A DNA stretch of 64,000 bases from NCBI RefSeq assembly GCF_029946515.1, contig NZ_JARZHH010000016.1, positions 1 through 64,000 of the forward strand, read 5' to 3'. Below are positions 43,367-51,765 of the stretch, one piece after another (within the stretch, counting starts at the first letter, position 1; every line of letters begins with the position of its first letter). The translations under genes and the position numbers were made by a program. A model generated the notes under the pieces. The model was not told the origin of the DNA and ran no database searches. It saw nothing but the letters and a program-made list of their open reading frames with translations. This stretch comes from Polyangium sp. 6x1 (GTDB lineage: Bacteria > Myxococcota_A > Polyangia > Polyangiales > Polyangiaceae).

Positions 43367-44365
43367 TCACTTCGACGCGCTCGCCTGCTCGAGGCGCTTC
43401 GTGATGGCGTCGATCGTCGCGCGAAGGTCCTTGCGATCGCCGAGGCATGCGAAGCAGTCGGCTTGGCGGTGCCAGCTGCAGCCTTTCGTCGCGAGCAGAG
43501 GCTTCAGGTGCGCGAGGGCGCGCTCGTCGCCTTCCTTGGCTGCGCGTGCGAAGAGCTTCTTGCGATCACAGCCGGCGGCTGCGCGGAGATCGTTCGCGAC
43601 GAGCAGGCCGGGGCCGGCGAGCTCCTTGACTTTGGGATCTGCGAACAACCGCGTTGCGCGCTCCTTCGGAAACTTGCCGAGCCCCGATGCGCTCAGGAGC
43701 TCGTAGAGCAGCTCGGGCCCACGCGCGCCCATCTCCTTGCCCATGATGTCGAGCGCTGTCGCTGCGACGTCGACGGGCCCGTTGGCCACGATCAGGAGCG
43801 CTTGCTTGATGTCCGGATCGCGGGCCATGTCCGGCGCGACTGCGAAGAGCTTGCGCACGGTCGTCATCGCCTTCGCGTAGTTTGCCTTGTCGCGCGTGTA
43901 TGCGAGGGCGAGCGCCTTGAGCACCTCGGGCTCTTCGGGGTACCGCTCTGCGAGCGTCGCGAGCGCGGTTGCGCCTTTCGGCCGCGCCTCGCTGAGCTCC
44001 TCTGCGACCGATGCGCGGTTCGTCGTCGGGGGCGGCTCCTTCGTCGCGGCTGATGCCGATACTGCGATCACCGGCGCGGCGTCCTGCGCCGAACCTGCGT
44101 CGCTCACCTCCGCCACGGACGAACTCTGCTCGAGTGCGTCGATCGGCGCGGTGCCGCGCAGCGTGATTGCGAGCGCGACGATCCCCACGACGCCGATGAG
44201 CCCTGCGCCTGCGAGGATCACGGCTTGCACGCCTCGGCTGCGCGTCGGCAGTGGTCGCGCGCGCGGCGCCTGTCCGGGCAATGCCGGCGCGTACACGGTG
44301 GCTGCTTCGGCGATCACGCCGCGCTCTCCGCCTTGCCTGGAACCCGACGACCCAGCGCCGCTCAT
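43367..44365 (-). CDS. Membrane protein with TPR-like periplasmic part, unknown role
   Basis: The protein has 332 residues. A cytoplasmic ~45-residue start is followed by a membrane helix (AVILAGAGLIGVVGIVALAI). Residues ~125-310 are helical with TPR-like spacing (YPEEPEVLKALALAYTRDKA, NYAKAMTTVRKLFAVAPDMA) and four to five cysteines near the end (CSWHRQADCFACLG). It resembles the extracytoplasmic part of myxobacterial kinase-type proteins, but no kinase domain is present. It could be a split or derived protein. Function is unknown. Confidence 0.65.
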   Translation of the reverse strand: MSGAGSSGSRQGGERGVIAEAATVYAPALPGQAPRARPLPTRSRGVQAVILAGAGLIGVVGIVALAITLRGTAPIDALEQSSSVAEVSDAGSAQDAAPVIAVSASAATKEPPPTTNRASVAEELSEARPKGATALATLAERYPEEPEVLKALALAYTRDKANYAKAMTTVRKLFAVAPDMARDPDIKQALLIVANGPVDVAATALDIMGKEMGARGPELLYELLSASGLGKFPKERATRLFADPKVKELAGPGLLVANDLRAAAGCDRKKLFARAAKEGDERALAHLKPLLATKGCSWHRQADCFACLGDRKDLRATIDAITKRLEQASASK

Positions 44366-44549
44366 TCAGGTCCGCATGATACGGGCGACGCGCGGCGCGC
44401 ACCATGCAACTGATGTGCTGTTCACAGATGGACACGATGCATCCGCCCGCGCTGCGAAGCGCGGGGCGGGTGCGGGGTCTTGAGGAGGAGTTGGGAGGGG
44501 GAGGGGGCGAGGGATGCGCGGGCGGCTGGATGCGGCCGCCCGTGGTGGA

Positions 44550-46130
44550 TCACTCGTAGTCGTCGCCGCCCGAGGGGGGCTTGGGTGCGGCCGGCGGCGG
44601 CTTCGGCTTGTCGGCCGGCGTCGCGGCGGGCTTCGGCTCCGTCTTCGTCTCGGGCTTCGGCTCCGTCTTCGTCTCGGTCTTCGGGGGCTCCGCGGCCGGC
44701 GCTGCCGACGCGGGGGGCGCCGCGGCGCTCGCCGTCGTGGGGGGAGCGGCGTTCGCCGAGGACGAAGGCTCCGGCGCGGCCGAGGCCGAGGCCGCGGGCA
44801 CGACCTCCGGGGTCGCAGCGGGCGTCGGCGCGGGCTTGACCTCGGGCTTGACCGTCGGCTGGACCTGCGGGGGGGTGGGCGCGGGGGGCGTCTCGTTCTT
44901 GCCTTGGCCGAGCGCGAGGAAGAGGCCACCGCCGATCGCTGCCGCGATGAGCAGGATCGTCAGGATCCTGCCGCCGCCGCCGCTGCTCTCCTCGACGGGC
45001 TCGGGGGGCGGAGGCGCTGCTTTCGCCGCGGCTGCCTTGGGCTTCGTGCCGCCGCTCTTGCCTTCGCCTTCCTTTGCCTTCGAGCCGCGGACGTCGACGG
45101 TCTTCGCTTCGCGGCGACCCTCGCCTTCGCTCTTCTTCGTGGTCGATGCGGCCTTCGCCTCGGGCTTCTTCGAGACGGGCTTCTCGGAGTCGGCCTTCTT
45201 CTCCTCGGCCTCGGGCTCCTCGGCCTTCGCTTCGGCCTTGGGCTCCTCGGCCTTCTCCTCGGCCTTGGGCTCTTCTGCCTTCGCTTCGGCCTTGGGCTCT
45301 TCGGCCTTGGGCTCCTCGGCCTTCGCTTCGGCCTTGGGCTCTTCGGCCTTCTTCTCCTCGACCTTGGGCTCGGCCTTCTTTTCCTCGGCCTTCTTCTCCT
45401 CGGCCTTCGGCGCTTCCTTGGCGAGCTCGATCTTGCCGCCGCTCACGTCGTCGAGCGAGCTGCCCGTGCCTGCGAGGGCTTGCTGCAGGAGCTCCGCGGC
45501 CTGGCGCATCACGGTGCGCTCCTCCGGCGGCGGCATGTCTGCCTCGGGCGTGGTCGACGGGAAGAACCCGCCACCGCCGCCACTCGACTCCGTCTTCTTC
45601 GCCTCGGGCGTCGACGTCGTCGGCCTGCCTGCGGCCTTCGCCGCGGCGCCGACCGCGCCGAGCCCGAGCATCGTCGAGGCGCGCGGACCGGTCTTGGATG
45701 CGGCCGCTGCGGGTGCGGGCGTCGCTGCTCCGTCCCCGTCGTCGCTCGCGCCTTCGGGTTTGCCCGCGTCGTAGGCGTTCGGGCCACCCTTCTGGTTGTC
45801 GACGAGGCGCTGGATCATCGCCTTCGAGTCGTCGTCGATCTTGATGAACTTCACGCCCATGCCGGCGGGCGACTCATCGGTCGACTGATCCGAATCGCGC
45901 TTCCAGACGACGCGGCCGACGCCGCTGAGCACGGACTTCTCCTCCTGGATGCGGATCTCGAACTTGAGCAGCGTCCCGGGGGGGAAGGGCGACGACGTCT
46001 TGATGAAGATGCCGCCCTTGCTCACGTCATGTGAATGGTTCTCGATGAACTCGTCGACGGTGGCGCTCTTGTAGCGCACGGTCATCGAGAGCACCTTCGC
46101 CCGCGGGTCCTTACGAGTGTCCTCAGCCAT
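44550..46130 (-). CDS. PilZ-domain protein with EPKAEEK repeats and C-terminal membrane helix
   Basis: The protein has 526 residues, with GGGAG before ATG 46130. Residues ~5-115 are a PilZ domain of the myxobacterial type (RYKSATVDEFIENHSHDVSK, GGIFIKTSSPFPPGTLLKF), which lacks a clear RxxxR motif, so c-di-GMP binding is uncertain. Residues ~260-320 are many EPKAEEKKAE-type repeats, probably a long helix. A membrane helix follows (ILTILLIAAAIGGGLFLALG), then a ~150-residue Pro/Ala/Lys tail. The arrangement suggests a TonB-like spanning protein with a cytoplasmic PilZ module (inference). Confidence 0.8.
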   Translation of the reverse strand: MAEDTRKDPRAKVLSMTVRYKSATVDEFIENHSHDVSKGGIFIKTSSPFPPGTLLKFEIRIQEEKSVLSGVGRVVWKRDSDQSTDESPAGMGVKFIKIDDDSKAMIQRLVDNQKGGPNAYDAGKPEGASDDGDGAATPAPAAAASKTGPRASTMLGLGAVGAAAKAAGRPTTSTPEAKKTESSGGGGGFFPSTTPEADMPPPEERTVMRQAAELLQQALAGTGSSLDDVSGGKIELAKEAPKAEEKKAEEKKAEPKVEEKKAEEPKAEAKAEEPKAEEPKAEAKAEEPKAEEKAEEPKAEAKAEEPEAEEKKADSEKPVSKKPEAKAASTTKKSEGEGRREAKTVDVRGSKAKEGEGKSGGTKPKAAAAKAAPPPPEPVEESSGGGGRILTILLIAAAIGGGLFLALGQGKNETPPAPTPPQVQPTVKPEVKPAPTPAATPEVVPAASASAAPEPSSSANAAPPTTASAAAPPASAAPAAEPPKTETKTEPKPETKTEPKPAATPADKPKPPPAAPKPPSGGDDYE

Positions 46131-46371
46131 CAGGGTAGAGCTCCCATCTCGATCAACGAAGGGTCGCTCCGGGTCGCCCCGGCGCGAGCAGCGGCGCGGA
46201 TGTTACCTTGAGGTCGCGCACAAACCCAACTACGTTGTAACCGCCTTCGGCCGGAAACTTTTCCGTACCGTCGTTTGCCCCGAGACCCCGCACGCTCGTG
46301 CTCGCTCGCTGATCCTGCAGATCGAGCGCGCCGCGCATGTGTCGCCTCCACGATAGAGATATCATTTCCGC

Positions 46372-46728
46372 ATGTCCGTTCGGGACCACTTCCGCGCGCA
46401 CGGACGAAAGCGCATGGAGCTCGAGGCCACCCTCGTCGACCCGGAGGGCCACGCCCGCGGCGTCACCATCCGCGACCTCGGCCTCGGCGGCGCGGGCATC
46501 GAGCTCTTCGAGCGCGACATCTCGGCAAACGCGGGAAATGAGCTGACGCCCGATACGTCCGTCACGCTGGAAGTGACGACGCCGTCGCTCTGGGACCCGC
46601 TCCGCTTGAACGGCACCGTCGCGTGGATCCGCCGCGGCACGCCCGGCGGTCGTCGCACACGCGCCGGCATTCGCTTCGAACACCACGACGCAGCCACGCT
46701 GCTCTCGTTGTTTCAGATCCTCTCGTAG
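46372..46728 (+). CDS. Small PilZ-domain protein
   Basis: The protein has 118 residues, a single PilZ-type beta-barrel: RDHFRAHGRKRMELEATLVD, RGVTIRDLGLGGAGIELFER and GTVAWIRRGTPGG. RKRME with a following GGAGIE is the position of the family RxxxR and (D/N)xSxxG motifs; RDLGLGGAG fits the second only loosely. It may bind c-di-GMP. It is divergent from the large PilZ gene, with a 241-bp region between. Confidence 0.8.
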   Translation: MSVRDHFRAHGRKRMELEATLVDPEGHARGVTIRDLGLGGAGIELFERDISANAGNELTPDTSVTLEVTTPSLWDPLRLNGTVAWIRRGTPGGRRTRAGIRFEHHDAATLLSLFQILS

Positions 46729-46827
46729 CTACGCACGCCGCGCTTCACGTGACACGTGAGGCGCGGCGCGCCCCTCGCGGACGACACGAGCCTCGACGTG
46801 GCATCTTCGCGAGATCGCTATCGACTT

Positions 46828-47379
46828 TCAGGAGAGCAGCGGCGCGCGGTGCCCTTCCTGGTTGTAGCGGACGGCGTAGAGGCCGCCGAAGAGCGCGGAC
46901 ACGCCGATCGCGAACACCCAGAACAGAGGCGCGAAGATCAAGCTCGCGCCGAGCACGCGACCGAACACCATCACGAGGAGCGACGCGGCGAGCACCACGC
47001 GCAGCGGCGCGGCGTACGCGAGCCCGATGCCCGGGACGAGCGCGCCGAGCACGACCGCGAGCGTCACGCTCTTCCGCGGGACCGTGAGCAGGCCCTGCTG
47101 CGCATACGTCATGGTCGGGATGCGAGCGAGCCGCGTCGACCTCGCGTCGCGACGTCGCGCGAGCGGCGCGGACGTGGAGAGGCCGCGGACGCGGTACACG
47201 ACAAAGCCCTCGCTCTCGTCGACCTCGAGATCGAGCAGCCCCTCGCGAGCCATCCTGTCGAGTCCCCGCTGAACGCGCTCGGGTGGCGTCCTGAGGTGCG
47301 CGACCACGTTGGCCACGGTGAGCGTGACGCCGCGGCTGCCGAGCTCGATCACCTCGACCTGAAAATTCTCGTAGCTCAC
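46828..47379 (-). CDS. Membrane protein with winged-helix-like N-terminus
   Basis: The protein has 183 residues, starting at GTG 47379. Residues ~10-70 (GVTLTVANVVAHLRTPPERV, QRGLDRMAREGLLDLEVDES) look like a winged helix. Three hydrophobic segments fill 105-175 (VTLAVVLGALVPGIGLAYA, VVLAASLLVMVFGRVLGASL, FAPLFWVFAIGVSALFGGLY). The combination is known from uncharacterised myxobacterial proteins. No function is assigned. Confidence 0.55.
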   Translation of the reverse strand: MSYENFQVEVIELGSRGVTLTVANVVAHLRTPPERVQRGLDRMAREGLLDLEVDESEGFVVYRVRGLSTSAPLARRRDARSTRLARIPTMTYAQQGLLTVPRKSVTLAVVLGALVPGIGLAYAAPLRVVLAASLLVMVFGRVLGASLIFAPLFWVFAIGVSALFGGLYAVRYNQEGHRAPLLS

Positions 47380-47491
47380 CAGCGATCTTCTAGTGCTCGC
47401 CGGTGGAGGGCGCAGCGCATCGAAGATCGTTGGTGTACGGACGATTGGATGTAGAGGAGCTCGGTCGTGCGTCGAGCGACGCCGACGGATG

Positions 47492-49255
47492 TCAGAACGC
47501 GAAGACGGGGCCGATGGAGGGCGCGATGACGACGGCGAACGTGGTCACCATGAACATCGCCTTGACCTCGGCGGTCAGGCCGAAGTTCGGCGTGAAGGCG
47601 TAGGTGGCGCCGGCGCCGAGCGAGACGAAGTTCAGGCCCGAGATCTGGTAGGCGTCGAGGTCGCGGCTGACTGCCGGCGTGCTGCCGGGGCAGGAGTCGT
47701 CGGACGGATCGATCTTGTCCTCGCCGTTCTTCTGCAGCTTGTCGCAGACGGTGACGGGCACGGCCGCCGAGACCTTCGCGAAGCCGACGCCGAGGAAGCC
47801 GAACGGGCGGACCTGACCCTGCTCGAACTGGCTGCCCATGAACGAGTACCAGGCGCGCGCCTCGGCGTGGATCGGCGGGAAGCCGGACATGCTCGGGTGG
47901 AGCGAGTTCGGCGGCTGCTGATCCGACGAGGGGTGCCCGCCGAAGGAGACGCCGAAGCGCGCGCCGAGGCCGAGCGCGCCCGAGCCGAGCGTCACGAGCT
48001 CGCGATCGTACGAGGCAAAGACGCGACCACCCGCGGGCGCGAAGCCGCCCTGGATGCCGTTCGTCCCCTGCGCTGCGATCGGATCGCCGAAGAAGCGATC
48101 GCTGCTGCCGGGGTAGAAGCAGTAGTACGCGTCGTTCGAGCCCGAGCAGACGTTCTCGGCGCTGCTGATCAGCATCAGGTCGAGCTGACCACCGACGCCG
48201 ATGATGTTCTTCTTGCCCTTGCCGGCAGGCTGGGGGCCGGTCTCGTCGCCCTCGCGCTTGCCTTCTTCGCACTGGCCGTTCTGGCAGATGAGCCCGGCCT
48301 GGCACTCTTGATCGGCCTCGCAGGTCGCGCCCCAGCCCTTCTCGCCGCGCTTCTCCTCCTTCGAGGTCTTCTCGCAGCCCGGCAGGCCCGGCGGACAGTC
48401 TTCCTTCGCCTTGCACTCCCTCGGGGGCTTCTTGCCCGGGAGCGAGGGCTCGTCACCTTCGAGCTCGCGCTTGATCGGGACGCGGTACGGATCTTTCTGC
48501 GAGCCCGCCTTGAGCTGCTCGCCGCTGTCGTCCGTGACCACGATGTAGTACTTGATGTCGCCCGTCGTGGTGACGTCCGCGCACGGGATCTCGACGCCCC
48601 AGCCCTTGCCGACGCGCTGCATCTCGAGCGAGGTCCACTTCGTGGCGCCGAAGGGCTTGTACCGGAGCGTCGCCTTCTCGACCGTGACGTCCTCGCCGAC
48701 CTCGAGGTACACGGGCACGGGCGTGTTGACCGCCTGCTCCGCGATCGGCGTGTGCTCGAGATCCCCGCCGGGCTTCTCGCCGCCGTCCTCGCCGCCGTCC
48801 TCGCCGCCCGGCGGGGGCTTCGACGGGCCCGAGGGCTTGCTCGGCTTCGCCTGCTTCTTGGCCTCCTCGAAGGCCTTCGTCAGCTCGGGCGTGGTGAACG
48901 ACTCGAGCAGCGCGGCGTTCGGGTCGACCTTGAGGGCCTCGACGAACTCTTCCTTGGCCTTGTCGAGCTTGTTCGAGCCGCCGTAGACCGTGCCGAGGGC
49001 GATGTGCAGCTTGCCCAGAACCTTTGGGCTGCAACCATCGTCGCCGCACTTCTTGAGCGCGTCCTTGAGCTTCTTTTCGGCCTTGTCGAACTCGACGGCG
49101 AGGTAGTCCTCGTCCATCGCCTGGTCGTGGAGCTTGAGGGCCTCTTTGTCCTTCTCGCCTGCCGCGAAGGCCGTGCCCGGGTAAGCACAGAGGCCACCCA
49201 TGACGACAGCGGAAAGCGCAAAGGCAGCGAACGACCCAAACGGACGAAGATACAC
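47492..49255 (-). CDS. Exported TPR protein with outer-membrane-barrel-like C-terminus
   Basis: The protein has 587 residues, starting at GTG 49255 with GGAGG upstream. A Sec signal ends near AFAAG. Residues ~30-120 are TPR-like helices (KVLGKLHIALGTVYGGSNKL, DKAKEEFVEALKVDPNAALL). A Pro/Gly linker, a beta domain (~190-270) and a Cys-rich segment (CEADQECQAGLICQNGQC) follow. The last ~230 residues are beta-rich and end in IGPVFAF, typical of an outer-membrane barrel. It probably lies in one operon with the OmpA-like and small lipoprotein genes upstream. Confidence 0.7.
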   Translation of the reverse strand: MYLRPFGSFAAFALSAVVMGGLCAYPGTAFAAGEKDKEALKLHDQAMDEDYLAVEFDKAEKKLKDALKKCGDDGCSPKVLGKLHIALGTVYGGSNKLDKAKEEFVEALKVDPNAALLESFTTPELTKAFEEAKKQAKPSKPSGPSKPPPGGEDGGEDGGEKPGGDLEHTPIAEQAVNTPVPVYLEVGEDVTVEKATLRYKPFGATKWTSLEMQRVGKGWGVEIPCADVTTTGDIKYYIVVTDDSGEQLKAGSQKDPYRVPIKRELEGDEPSLPGKKPPRECKAKEDCPPGLPGCEKTSKEEKRGEKGWGATCEADQECQAGLICQNGQCEEGKREGDETGPQPAGKGKKNIIGVGGQLDLMLISSAENVCSGSNDAYYCFYPGSSDRFFGDPIAAQGTNGIQGGFAPAGGRVFASYDRELVTLGSGALGLGARFGVSFGGHPSSDQQPPNSLHPSMSGFPPIHAEARAWYSFMGSQFEQGQVRPFGFLGVGFAKVSAAVPVTVCDKLQKNGEDKIDPSDDSCPGSTPAVSRDLDAYQISGLNFVSLGAGATYAFTPNFGLTAEVKAMFMVTTFAVVIAPSIGPVFAF

Positions 49256-49306
49256 GGCGGTCTGTCCTCCGGGAGGAGCGATGGGGGAGGGCTCGGAACC
49301 GAGGTT

Positions 49307-50515
49307 TTACTTCTGACCTTCGGTCCGGACAAATTGCACGCGTCGATTGAGCGCGCGATTTTGATCGGTCGTGTTCGGAACGAGGGGCACTTCCATACCG
49401 TAGCCGTGCGATGTGAGCCGGCTCGGGTCGATGCCCTTCGCGACGAGGTACTTGAGAACGGCCGCGGCGCGGCGATCCGAGAGCTTCTTGTTGTACACGG
49501 CAGCACCCTTGTTGTCCGTGTGGCCCTGGATCTCGATCTTGATCTTCGGGTTGTCCTGAAGAACCTGCGCGACAGCGTCGAGGATCGCGAAGCTGTCGGG
49601 CTTGATCTTGTCCTTGTCGAACTCGAAGTGGATCTGCTGGGTGATCTTGATCTCCTTCTCCGTCACGATGACGAGAGAGGGCTTCTTCGGGCACCCAGGC
49701 TTGTCGCCGCCCACCACGCCGGGCTCGTTCGGGCACTGGTCCTCGAGATCCGGGACCGTGTCCTTGTCGTTGTCCGGCTCAGGGCAGCCGTCGACGTCCT
49801 CGTACCCGTCCGGATCCTCGGGATCGTTCGCGCAGCTCTTGCCCGTCGACGGATCCTTGTCCGCGTCGTCGAGGATCGTGTCGAGGTCGTTGTCGAGCTC
49901 GGGGCAACCGTCGTCGTCGAGGTAGCCGTCCTTGTCCTCCGGCAAGAGGACGCAGCTGTCCTTCGAGTTCGGAAGGCCGTCGCCGTCCGTGTCCGGATCG
50001 TCGGGGCAGCCGTCCTCGTCCTGGAAGCCGTTCCACGTCTCGGCCTCGCACGGGCACTTCGTGTCCTGCGGGTCGAGGTAGCCGTCGCCGTCGCAATCTC
50101 CGGGGGGCGGCGGCGGCGGGGGCGGCGGCGGCGCCTCTTCCTCGACGAAGCCACGCTCGGCGCACTTCTGCGGCGGCGAGAGATCATACGCGGCGTGCGT
50201 GTTCGCGCGCGCGATGTCGAGGTGCGCCTTCGCCTTGAAGAGGAAGCCCTGATCGAGCTCCGTCTCCGCGAACGTGAGGTGGCTCTTCGCCGTCGCGAGC
50301 TCGCGCGGCGCGCAGCGGATCGCGCCGTTGCGCTCGGCCTGTCCTGCGATCTTCGTGAGCCCCTCGATGTCGCCGCGCATGACGGAGACCTGCGAGCACG
50401 AGGCCTGACCGAGCGCCACGACGACGAGCGCCGGAAGCGCCCAGCGTCCGTACGAACGATCCGCCGGACGACGCGCCGGCTTCTGCATCCTGGTTGCGCC
50501 GCGCGTGCTCTTCAT
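49307..50515 (-). CDS. OmpA-family lipoprotein with thrombospondin type 3 repeats
   Basis: The protein has 402 residues. The lipobox is GQASC. Residues ~45-110 are helical (LATAKSHLTFAETELDQGFL). A proline run (P11) precedes thrombospondin type 3 calcium loops (GDCDGDGYLDPQDTKC, DTDGDGLPNSKDSC, PDNDKDTVPDLEDQC). The C-terminal ~120 residues are an OmpA/MotB domain (IHFEFDKDKIKPDSFAILDA, IQGHTDNKGAAVYNKKLSDR, RAAAVLKYLVAKGID) that binds peptidoglycan. It links the outer membrane to the cell wall. Its ATG overlaps the TGA of the upstream gene (ATGA), showing translational coupling. Confidence 0.93.
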   Translation of the reverse strand: MKSTRGATRMQKPARRPADRSYGRWALPALVVVALGQASCSQVSVMRGDIEGLTKIAGQAERNGAIRCAPRELATAKSHLTFAETELDQGFLFKAKAHLDIARANTHAAYDLSPPQKCAERGFVEEEAPPPPPPPPPPGDCDGDGYLDPQDTKCPCEAETWNGFQDEDGCPDDPDTDGDGLPNSKDSCVLLPEDKDGYLDDDGCPELDNDLDTILDDADKDPSTGKSCANDPEDPDGYEDVDGCPEPDNDKDTVPDLEDQCPNEPGVVGGDKPGCPKKPSLVIVTEKEIKITQQIHFEFDKDKIKPDSFAILDAVAQVLQDNPKIKIEIQGHTDNKGAAVYNKKLSDRRAAAVLKYLVAKGIDPSRLTSHGYGMEVPLVPNTTDQNRALNRRVQFVRTEGQK

Positions 50516-50892
50516 CGGCCCGATCCTTCGTGCGCCTGCTTCGCCAGAACGATGGCCTTGTCGGCGAACTCTTCAGCCGTGCTCGCGAACTTGATCGCGT
50601 CGCCGTAATCGGCTGTCGAGGCCTCTTCCATGGCCTTGTGGAGGTGCTCCTTCGCGTACCAGAACTCGTAGGGCGCGTAGCGCTCGGCGCCGAGCGCCTC
50701 CGCCGTCTCGAGCTTCGAGGAAGCGCTGCTCGAGGTGATCGCGTAAATCGATCCACCACAGCCGGTCGCGCCGACGAGGAACAAAGTCCCCATCGCTGCC
50801 AGCACCCCAGCTCCACGCTTGGGGCTCCGGGTTGCCTCCCGGCACCCTCCGCCCCAAACCCCGCTTCGGAACCGCCGCACGTGCGCCTTCAC
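50512..50892 (-). CDS. Small lipoprotein (DUF4398-like) coupled to the OmpA gene
   Basis: The protein has 126 residues from the longest start; a start at Met34 (MGTLFLVGATGC) would give a shorter, more classical signal with lipobox GATGC. The mature part is helical (LGAERYAPYEFWYAKEHLHK, AMEEASTADYGDAIKFASTA, EEFADKAIVLAKQA), matching the small helical lipoproteins that precede OmpA-type genes in this group. They probably act together at the outer membrane. Confidence 0.7.
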   Translation of the reverse strand: MKAHVRRFRSGVWGGGCREATRSPKRGAGVLAAMGTLFLVGATGCGGSIYAITSSSASSKLETAEALGAERYAPYEFWYAKEHLHKAMEEASTADYGDAIKFASTAEEFADKAIVLAKQAHEGSGR

Positions 50893-51007
50893 GATCCGCG
50901 TTCTTTCTGGAGCGACGACGGAACCGATCCGTCGCTCCCATCCGTGCCCGGGACGCTACCAAGCGTGCGCGCCGCGCGTCAACGGTGCTGTGACACGCGG
51001 GATACGG

Positions 51008-51670
51008 TCAAAGTCGACGGAATACCGAGACCACGACGCCGAGCAGCATCGTCGGCTTGAAGTCCGAGGCCCGCACGAGGATCGGGGCCATCTTCGAGTT
51101 CGCCGGCTGGAACCGGACGTAGTCCTTCTCGGGGAAGTAGTACTTGACCGTCGCCTCGTCCCCGATGAGCGCCACCACGATCTCGCCGCGCTGCGCCGTG
51201 GGCTGGCGACGCACGAAGATGTAGTCGCCGTTCAGGATGCCGGCCTCGATCATCGAGTCGCCCGTGACCTTCAAGCCGAAGATCTCGCGGCCGCCCCGGA
51301 CGAGCATCCGATCGATGCGGACCGTGTCGATGAGGTGCTCTTCGGCGAGCAAGGGCAGGCCCGCGGCGATCCGGCCGACGACCGGGACCTCGAGCAGGTC
51401 GTCCTCGGGCGCCTCGGGCATCGAGAGCGACTCGTCGGCTCGTCCATTCGCGGCGGACATGTCCTTCGGCCGCAAGGCGCGGCTCTTCATGTCCTCCCGC
51501 GTCAAGTACCCCTTCCGCTCGAGCGCGCGCAGATGGTCGTTCACCCCGTTCGTGGAGCGAATGCCCATGTGCGCGCCGATCTCTCGCAGCGTGGGCGGAT
51601 ACCCCCGCTCGTTGATGGATTGGCGGATGTAATGCAGAACCTGCTGTTGGCGCTCGGTGAGCCCTTGCAT
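51008..51670 (-). CDS. lexA: SOS repressor LexA
   Basis: The protein has 220 residues. The start at 51670 gives MQGLTERQQQVLHYI, the classic LexA N-terminus. The HTH (YPPTLREIGAHMGIRSTNGV) is followed by a linker. The peptidase S24 domain shows the cleavage site in RIAAGLPLLA (Ala-Gly), the Ser in GDSMIEAGI and the Lys in ALIGDEATVKYYF. It represses DNA-damage genes and is inactivated by RecA-stimulated self-cleavage. It stands alone between the lipoprotein operon and pilB-pilT. Confidence 0.95.
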   Translation of the reverse strand: MQGLTERQQQVLHYIRQSINERGYPPTLREIGAHMGIRSTNGVNDHLRALERKGYLTREDMKSRALRPKDMSAANGRADESLSMPEAPEDDLLEVPVVGRIAAGLPLLAEEHLIDTVRIDRMLVRGGREIFGLKVTGDSMIEAGILNGDYIFVRRQPTAQRGEIVVALIGDEATVKYYFPEKDYVRFQPANSKMAPILVRASDFKPTMLLGVVVSVFRRL

Positions 51671-51680
51671 CGCGGCGCCT

Positions 51681-51709
51681 ACCCTACTGAACGGGCGGGG
51701 GGGTGTCAA
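51681..51709 (-). promoter_or_regulatory. Candidate lexA promoter with GTTCAG box
   Basis: On the minus strand TTGACA (51704-51709) and TAGGGT (51681-51686) are separated by 17 bases. GTTCAG, the core of the deltaproteobacterial SOS box, lies immediately upstream of the -10 (51687-51692). The rest of the box consensus matches only in part. The expected start would leave almost no leader before the ATG. Confidence 0.4.
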
Positions 51710-51765
51710 AACTCCTGCTTTGTTTCTTACCGGAGGATTCGAGGAGGCTGGATCCGCCGGGCTCG

